Assembly: GCF_030445035.2 (NCBI RefSeq)
Contig: NC_080701.1
Span: forward strand, 20,614,798-20,678,797
DNA from: Dasypus novemcinctus
Lineage: Eukaryota; Chordata; Mammalia; Cingulata; Dasypodidae
Length of the DNA: 64,000 nucleotides
Direction: 5' to 3'
The first letter of the stretch is position 1. Each line of letters begins with the position of its first letter. Both the position numbers and the translations under genes were made by a program. Positions 48,301-57,300 of this stretch are shown one piece after another. Under the pieces are notes generated by a model. The model was not told where the DNA came from and made no database searches. It was given only the letters and a program-made list of their open reading frames with translations.

Positions 48301-51300
48301 CGGGAAGTGTGGGCGGTGCCATTCCTTGGCAGGCTGCTCCCTCCTTCGCGCTGGGCGGCTCTCCTTATGGGTGCACTCCTTGCGCGTGGGGCTCCCCTAC
48401 ATGGGGGACACCCCTGTGTAGCACGGCACTCCTTGCGCGCATCAGCACTGCGCATGGGCCAGCTCCACACGGGTCAAGGAGGCCCGGGGCTTGAACCGCC
48501 GACCTCCCATGTGGTAGACGGACGCCCTAACCACTGGGCCAAAGTCCGTTTCCCTTTACCATCGTTTAAAACGGGTCCTTAGCTCAATGCCCAGCACCCA
48601 GCAGGGGCTGGATCCCCCCGTTATACCATGATTTGGGGTTGGGGGCATCCCTCTCTATTTTCCACTTTCCTGCAGGAAGGCGAGGTTCTGGATTTCCCTG
48701 CAATTTCTCCTATGCCATCCTCCATGTCTCCCCTTTGATCACGCCCTTTGGAGCCGTGCAGAATTGGGGCAAGACGCATGTTTCTCCGGTTCAGGGGTCA
48801 GCCTGCCCACAAGCAAGAAGATGGCCTGATGGAGGGCTTGGTACCCGTGTGCCCAGGGCTGATCCTCTCCCGACCCCTCTGTTCCTTTCACACAGGACTC
48901 TGATTCTGAACTTCACACAATTGACTGTAATCATTTGCTTACAGGTGTTTCTCTGATTCATTCGTGAGTGTCTGAGACCTGGGACCTCTTATTACGTCTA
49001 ACTGTTCCTTCCAAAGTAGGGGCTCAGTGGATGGATAAAGAAGACAAAATTAGGTTTGCACCATGCCTGGGATGTGCAGGCGAGGTATAACACTTTTGTC
49101 TCTGGGGTGCGCCAGTCCCTGTTCTTGACCACAGGTCATGGGAGTTAAATCTGGCCTAGACATTACAGGTGCTAGTACAGTCCAGCTCGGGGTGTGTTAA
49201 GGGATGAGCTTGCCCTTCCACGTCCCAGCCTAGCACAGTTCCCTTGGGCTTATTTTTAATTTTAATTTAATTTTGTTTTTTGGAGGGGGGAAGGGAGGTC
49301 AACCTAGTTCCAGCCAAGGCAGTTTTGTTTTGCTTTTTGTTTTCAGGAGGTACCAGAGATTGAGCTCAGGACCTTGTACATGGGAAGCAGGTGCTCAGCC
49401 ACTGAGCTACATCTGCTCCCCATTGAAAGTTGTTTTTTTTTAGGAGGTACCAGGGATCTGGGACCTCGTATATGGGAGGCAGGTGCTCAACCACTTGAGC
49501 TACAGCTGTTCCACCAAGACAGTTTTAACTTAACTTGTTAGAAAAGGAGATTCTAATCCTGCATCCTATTTGTTTTTTTCATGTTTATTTGTTTCATGTC
49601 CCTATTGCCTTATTAGAGTTTTGTGTTTAAAAAAAAAATTCATGCTCAGTGTAAAAGGTGTTCCTTTCCTTTGCTCGTGCAGTCTCAAGCTCCAGAGGCA
49701 GCCAAACACACAATATGCAGTTCTGTGACGGTGTTCCATAAAATTCATCAAGAACTTAAGTGTTTTCCTTATTTGCTATAGTGGCTACCTAATGTTGCAT
49801 TCTATGGCTAATCCATAATTTATTTAATCCATCTCATACTTTAAAAAAAAAATCAGTGTTATATGCATGATATTATTCTGCCTACTTTTGTTTGTGTTTG
49901 ACTTTTTTCATAATAAAAGTATTTTTAAATTATTACATGGAAATAGTTTAAAACCCAAAAGTACTAAAAGGTTTCTGTATAAGCTTCCTATGGCAGCTGT
50001 AACAAATTACCACGAATTTGGTGACTGAAAAAAAAAAGGTATTCTTTCTCAGCTCTGGGGGCCAGAAGTCTGCCGTGTACCAGGACCCACTCCGGCGGGG
50101 GCTCCTTGCCTCTTCTGGTTTGTGGAGGCAACCCCGGTATTTTTGGGCTGTGTCCAGAATGCAGAGACTCCAGTCTCCTTCCCTCTAGAGTTTCCCTCTG
50201 CCTCTCCCCCCACCCTTTTTTTGGGGGGTGGGGGCACTGGGGCGGTAATTGAACCTGGAACCTCGGATGTGTGAAGTTGGAATTCAACCACTGAGCCACA
50301 TCGACTCCCCTGAGTGGTTTTTTACGTTTGTTTTGCTTGTTTTGTTTTTTTGTTTGTTTTTAGGAGGCACTGGGAACCGAACCCGGGACCGTCCCATGTG
50401 GGAAGCAGGTGCTCAGCTGCTTGTGCCTCTCTCTTTAATAAGGACACCTGTCATTGGATTTCAGGCCCACCCAGATAATCCCAGATTATCTCATCTCAAA
50501 ATCCTTGCTTTAGTTACAGCTGCAAAGACCCTTTTTCCAAATAAGATAATGGTCACAGGTTCCAGGAATTAGGACATGAACATATCTTTTGGGAGGACAC
50601 CGTTCATCTCATCAGCTTTTAACACAGAAGAGCAACCTCTTGCCTCTCCTCCCCCCGTCTTGCCCTTCAGAGGAAATTAATATTAATAGCATTTTTGGCT
50701 CTTTTCTTTGGGGATTTACCTCCCTATGTCTGACTTTCCTGGGTTTGTCCGTTGACTTGCTTTTGTAATAGTTGAGGATTTTTTAGCTCTCTTCCTCTCC
50801 TTTTCCAATTCCCCCATTGTACGTGTATTCCACATTGTGCTTCTCCAGTCATCTGCTGAGGGACAGTTGGGTTGTTTCCACCTTTTGGCATTGTGAACAT
50901 TGGTGTATAGATATCTGCTTTCAATTCTTTTTGGTATATGCCTAGAAATGGGATTGCCAGGTTATGTGGTAGTTCTGTATTGGACCTTTTGAGGAACTGA
51001 TGACTCTTTCCACGGGGCTGTACCGTTTTTACATTCCTACCAACAATGTGTTAAGGTTCCTATTTTTCTGCATCCTCACCAGCTGTATTAGTCAGCCAAG
51101 GGGGTGCTGACACAAAGTACCAGAAATCTGTTGACTTTTATAAAGGGTATTTATTCGGAGTAAAAGCATAGAGTTACAAGGCCCTAAAGAGTCCAATTCA
51201 GGGTACCATAAGAGGTACTTTCTCACCCAAGTCAGTTGGCACGTGCTCAAGCAAGATGGCAGATGTCTCTGTGAGGGTTCAGCCTTCCTCTGTCTCAGCT

Positions 51301-54300
51301 ACAGGCTGGCATAGGGCTTGTTTCTTTCTGGGCTCAGCAGCAAACTGTCCAGCGAATGGCTCATCTCTCTTCCTGGGCCGCAGGATCAAAGTTTTCTGCC
51401 ATGTCTATGGAGCTCTCTCTCTCTTCCTGTGTCTTTTTCTGTGTCTGTACTTGAGTGTCTATTTCTATCAGCCCATCAAAGGGTCGGGATTCGACCCCGA
51501 GTCACACCCTCCTGAAGTGGTTGAATCAAAGCCCTAATCTTAATTTAATCAAAGACATCTCAGCTGAATCTAGTACACCCAGAGGAACAGACCAGTTTAC
51601 AAACATAATCCTTCTTTTTTTGGGAATTCATGAATACTATCAAACTGTTACACCAACATTTGTTCTTTTCCCTTTTTTAGTAACAGCCATTCTCGTGGGT
51701 TTGAAATCGTATCTCATTGTGGTTTTGATTTGCATTTCCCTGATGGCTGATGATGTTGAACATCTTTTCATGTGCTTATTAGCTATTTGTATATCTTCTT
51801 TGGAGAAATATCTACCTAACTCTTTTTTTTTTTAAGATTTTATTTACTTTTTCCCCCCACCTCATTGTTTTGCACTCGCTGTCTACTTTCTTGTATCTGT
51901 TCGCTGTGCATTCTTCTGTGTCTGCTTGTCTTTTCTTTAGGCAGCACCAGAAACCAATCCTGGGACCTTCCTGAGTGGGAGAGAAGCACTCAGTCTCTTG
52001 CACCACTCCAGCTCCCTGGTCTGCTGCATCTTTTATTGTTTCTCCTCTGTGCCTCTTTTAGTTGCGTCATCTTGCTGTGCCAGCTCTCCACACGTGCCAG
52101 CACCCCTATGCAGGCCAGCACTCAGCGTGGGCTAGCTCTCTGCGCAGGTCAGCTCACCATGCAGGCCAGCTCGCCTTCACGAAGTGCCCCCAGGAATTGA
52201 ACCCTGAACCTCCTATATGGTAGACGGGAGCCCAGTTGCTTGAGCCACATCTGCTTCCCTCTACTTAACTCCTTTGCCCTTTTTTTTAAAAAAGATTTAT
52301 TTATTTCTCCACACCCCCCCCCCTCATTTGCGCTTGCTGTCTGCTCTCTGTGTCTGTTTGTGGTCTTGTCTCCTTTTTAGGAGGCCCTGGGAGCCAAACC
52401 CAGGACCTCCCATGTGGGAGGAAGGCATCCAATCGCTTGAAGCACCTCTGCTCCTTGTTTGTTGTGTCTCTTATTGTGCTTCCTCGTTATGACATACCCT
52501 TATCAGTTTTTCAAGTGCCCCAGCAGTAAGACAGTAACCACAAAAGAAGTTGTGGTTAATTTTTATGGTTTGTTTTGTTTTCCATTTTACATGTAATTTA
52601 ATTAAAATTCTCTGAGGACTAGTGACCTTTAAAGAAAATCTCCAGAAGGCTACTGACCTCCAGGTTCTTTTTTTTTCAATAATTTTATTTTGTGATTGTT
52701 GTGTTCATGTTATTTTTCAAGTTATTGCATTTGTTGTTCATTACATCTCCTGCAGTTCGGGTTTTTTGGTTTTTTTTTAGGTACTGGGACCTCATATGTG
52801 GGAAGTTGGCACTCAATCACTGAGCCACATCAGCCCCCTTGAGTTGTCTTTTTCATTTTTTTGCTTGTTGTTTGTTTGTTTGTGTTTAGGAGGCACCTAG
52901 AAATGAACCCAGGACCTCCCATGTGGGAAGCAGGTACTCAACTGCTTGAGCCATATCTGCTCCTTTTTTTTCTTTTTAAGTAATTTTATTGAGATATATT
53001 CACAGTTCAAGTTCCTTTTTTTTAAAGATTTATTTCTCTCCCCTTCCCCACCCCGCCCCCCACCAGTTGTCTGTTCTCTGAGTCCATTCGTTGTGTGTTC
53101 TTCTGTGTCCGCTTGTATTCTTGTCAGCGGCACCGGCAATCTGTGTTTCTTTTCGTTGCATCGTCTTGCTGTGTCAGCTCCCCATGTGTGTGGCGCCACT
53201 CCTGGGCAGCCTGCACTTTTTTCACATGGGGCAGCTCTCCTTACGGGGCGCAGTCCTTGCACGTGGGGCTCCCCTACATGGGGGACACCCTTGCGTGGCA
53301 CGGCACTCCTTGCGTGCAACAGCACTGCACATGGGCCAGCTCCATATGGGTCAAAGAGGCCCTGGGTTTGAACTGTGGACCCCCCATGTGGTAGACGGAC
53401 GCTCTATCCACTGAGCCAAGTCTACTTCCCAAGATCTTTTTTTTTAAAGATTTATTATTTTTTTATTTATCTCCCCTTCCCTCCACCCCAGCCCAAGTTC
53501 TTTTTGATACTACTGAATCTCTGACACTTTTTTTTTTAAGATTTATTTTATTTATTTCTCACCCCCTTGTTCCTCCTGTTGTCTGCTCTCAGTGTCCATT
53601 TGCTGCATATTGTTCTGTGTCTGCTTGTATTCTCATTAGGCGACTCCTGGAACCGATCCTGGGACCTTCCGGAGTGGGAGAGAGGCAATTACTCTTTTGC
53701 ACCACCTCAGCTCCCCTGTTCTGCCACATCTTATTTTCTCTCCTCTGTGCCTCTTGTTGCGTCATCTTGCTGCACCATCTCTCCGCATTGGCCAGCACTC
53801 CTGTGCGAGGCCGCTTTCTTGTGCAGGGTGACATTCCCACGCAGGGCGGCACTCCTGCCAGCTTGCCCTCACCAGGAGGCCCTGGGCATCGAACTCTGGA
53901 CCCCCTATATGGCAGATGGGTGCCCAACTCCTTGAGCCACGTCCGCTTTCCTGAATCTCTAACGCTTAGGTTCACTCCACTGAGGTCAGCCCCTTATTCT
54001 GTGGTAAACAAACCAATAACGACAACAACAAAACAGTGTTTGGGGAGGACAAGAAGAGAGGGGGCTCACAATGTTTAGAAATAGCACATTCATAGAGACA
54101 GAAAGTAGATTAGAGGTAACTGGGAAATGGGGAGGGGAGTTGTTGCTTGGTAGGTATAGAGTGTACATGCTGGAAATTTTTAAATGCAATTCATTGAAAG
54201 AAACAAGAGAGGGAGAAAAGGAAGAAGAGGAAGGGCTCCTGCTGAGTCTGGAGGATTACGAAACAACAGGCAAAAGTTGCCCCATCTCTGGAGCCAGCAC

Positions 54301-57300
54301 GTCCCCCCAGCAAGGAGAGGGCCTGTGCTCTCCGTTTGTCATCCACTGGGCTCCGGGGCATGCAGACCTGCAAAGCGCACGGCCTCGTCTTTTACACGTG
54401 GGGAAACTGAGGCCCACAGGGTGACACACATGAAGTCACACAGCTGGGCCCAAAGCACGGCCGCGGTCTTCTCACTGCCAGTTCCGTGTGCCTTCCTTTC
54501 CACCCCCTGAGAAACTGAGCCGTGAATTCAGCCCGTCGGCGGTGACGAGCAGGGCGGTCGGGTCCAGCACGAGTGCCTCAGAGGGCAGAGCCGCCGGGTG
54601 CCTGCCTCAGTAGGGCCCTGGCCAGACTGGAAGAACAGGCAGGGAGCGGGAGGGTCTTCTCAGGGGTCTCCCGGCCTCCCAGGTCCCCCTCAGCATGAGG
54701 AGCCCGATCCCATTAACTCAGAATCAGATCTTAGCGGACATTGGTTGTTCTCTGTTTACAGAGAGGGCAAGGCCTAACCTCAAGAAATGAGTCTCCGCTG
54801 TTGTGGGATGTCACCCATCATAGCCTTGCACGAGGGAGATATTTCAGGGTCATTGAGAAGGATGGACATTCCTGAAGGGCCTAAATCATGGTTTCCAAAC
54901 TGAGGTCATTTATGTCTAGCTGCATAACTTTTACCATCCCTTGCATTCTGCTTATACAGATATTTAACATTTCTCTTTATATTACCTCACCTTTTACATG
55001 GAAGACATTTCTTTGAAAGGAAACAATATCACTACTATGTGTGGAAAACCAGATTTACTTATCATAAATAGAAGGTAACCATAAAAAGAAATCTAAAAAC
55101 ATGACAGTTACTAGATGCTGCTGGATTCCATTGCCTGCTGAAGGCTTGGGGCCTGAAGCCTGTTTTCTGTATTTAAAAGGGAGCAATCAACAAATGTTAG
55201 CAAGGTGTTAAAGACATAGCAGTACTGTTACGCCTTAGAGATGGCTGGGATTAAGAAATAACAGGGGAAGCAGACTTGGCCCAGTGGTTAGGGCGTCCGT
55301 CTACCACATGGGAGGTCCGCGGTTCAAACCCCGGGCCTCCTTGACCCACGTGGAGCTGGCCCATGCGCAGTGCTGATGCGTACCAGGAGTGCCCTGCCAC
55401 TCAGGGGTGTCCCCCGCAGAGGGGAGCCCCATGCGCAGGGAGTGCACCCCGTAAGGAGAGCCGCCCAGCACAAAAAAAGTGCAGCCTGCCTAAGAATGGC
55501 ACCGCACACACGGAGAACTGACACAACAATATGACGCAACAAAAAAACACAGGTTCCTGGTGCTGCTGCTAAGAATAGAAGCGGTCACAGAAGAACACAC
55601 AGTGAATGGACACGGAGAGCAGACATGGGGAGGGGGGAAGGGGAGAGAAATAAATTAAAAATAAATAAATAAATAAGTCTTTGAAAAAAAAAGAAATAAC
55701 AGCATGAATAATCTCAGTACTCAATGTTACGTGATGAATCTGGCATCTTGGGAAACACTCCTTTGTACCTTATCACTCACGTAACTGCCACCTCACAGGA
55801 GAAGTCTAGGGGTGTGGTTTAAAAATTATGTGGGGGGAGCAGATGTGACTCTAGCAATTGGGTTCCATCCACTATAGAGGAGGTCCAGGGTTCGATTCCT
55901 AGGGCCTCCTGGTGAAGGCAGGCTGGCCCGCGCGGTGAGCTGGCCCATGCAGGAGTGCTGGCCCGAGCAGAGAGCTGGCACAGCAAGATGACACGGCAAA
56001 AGGAGACACAGAGGAGAGACAATGGGAGACGCAGCAGACCAGGGAGTGGAGGTGGCATAAAAGATTGAGAGTCTCAGATCGGTTCCTGGTGCCACGTAAA
56101 GAGAAGACAAGCAGATGCAGAGGAAAGCACAGCTAATGGACACACAGAGCAGACAAATATAAATACATTTTTTTGTTTGTTTAAAGAGTGATGTGGGGAA
56201 CTGATGTGGCTCAAGTGGTTGAGCGCCTGCCTCCCACATGGGAAGTCCCGGGTTTGGTTCCCAGTGCCTCCTAAAGAAAAAGCAAACAGACAACGAGCAG
56301 ACAGATGAGGGAGCCATCTTGGGGGGGGGATAATATTTTTTTTAAAAGAATGATGGTTAATTATTACTCACCCTAGGGTGTAAGACTAGCACTTGTCAAA
56401 GGAGAGTGAACGCAGGCTGTGTACAAACTCTGAAGTGCAGTGGCAAATCGGAGCAGTGGGGCAAAGCAGTGAAAGGGGCAGACGGCGACCTTCCCGAGGA
56501 CACGGATTTGGCAGGAGAGCCTGCCGTGAGGCAGACAGAACGCGGGTGCCCACACCCCTCCCTGCTCCGGCTTCCCAGAGCCCCGGCGGGGAAAGTTCTC
56601 ATGCTCACTGGTTTTGGTGACTCGCTTCATTTTTCTCTTTGCTTTTTTTTTTTTTTCTTGCAAAATGGGGTTAAAGACATCAGTTCTGGGTATCCCACAA
56701 GAGTACTGTCAAGATGAAACAATCCCGAATAAACTGCACTTCTCCCACTGCCGGCTGTCACGGTCCCTGGGCGCAGCGCTGGCTTCTGGTTAGGCGAGTG
56801 GCTTGACGGGCTTGGAGGAGTGCTTCCGAGAGGGTGCCCAGAGCTCAAGAATAAGGGTGCCGTGTGGGGACCCATCAGAGCACCCTCGGGTGGAGTCAGG
56901 GCGGCCGGGAGGCAGCGGCGAACTGGGCTGTGGCGGTGCCCCGGACGGAGCCTCGCTGCTGGTCAGCCGCGCCTGGAAGAGCTGGGAAAACGGGACCCTG
57001 GGTGGCTCAGGGTCCCTCCAGCGACCTCCCTGCCCTTCCAGGGACCAGGATCATCTACGACCGGAAATTCCTGATGGAGTGCCGCAACTCGCCCGTGGCC
57101 AAAACGCCTCCTCGGGACCTGCCCACCATTCCCGGGGTCACCAGCCCCGCCAGCGAAGAGCCACCCGCGGAGGCCAGCCAGAGCCACCTGCGCGGCAGGC
57201 CTGAGGACAAGCCAGCGGGCGGTGAGTGGCCGGGCTGGGCCAGGCTCCCCCGGGCGAAGGGCGAGGCCCGGGGCCCGTGGGTGCCACCCACGAGGCGGGT

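Larger units (their letters stand above)
50815..52280 (-). mobile_element. L1 remnant, antisense, with nested LTR and SINE
   Basis: Complement of a familiar old L1 3' region: GACAGTTGGGTTGTTTCCAC, GTATATGCCTAGAAATGGG, CATTCCTACCAACAATGTG, then after the LTR TATCTCATTGTGGTTTTGAT and TTTTCATGTGCTTATTAGC. Pieces at 50815-51082, 51653-51823 and 52259-52280. Confidence 0.8.
36399..57041 (+). other. EIF4EBP1: EIF4EBP1 intron 1
   Basis: A 20.6-kb GT-AG intron. It contains about 20 tRNA-derived SINEs, of which roughly four fifths are antisense to the gene. It also holds antisense LTR pieces near 37.5 and 39 kb, two MLT1-like LTRs, an L1 with a nested LTR and a local duplication near 43.5-44.3 kb. 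No alternative coding exon was recognised. Confidence 0.93.
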
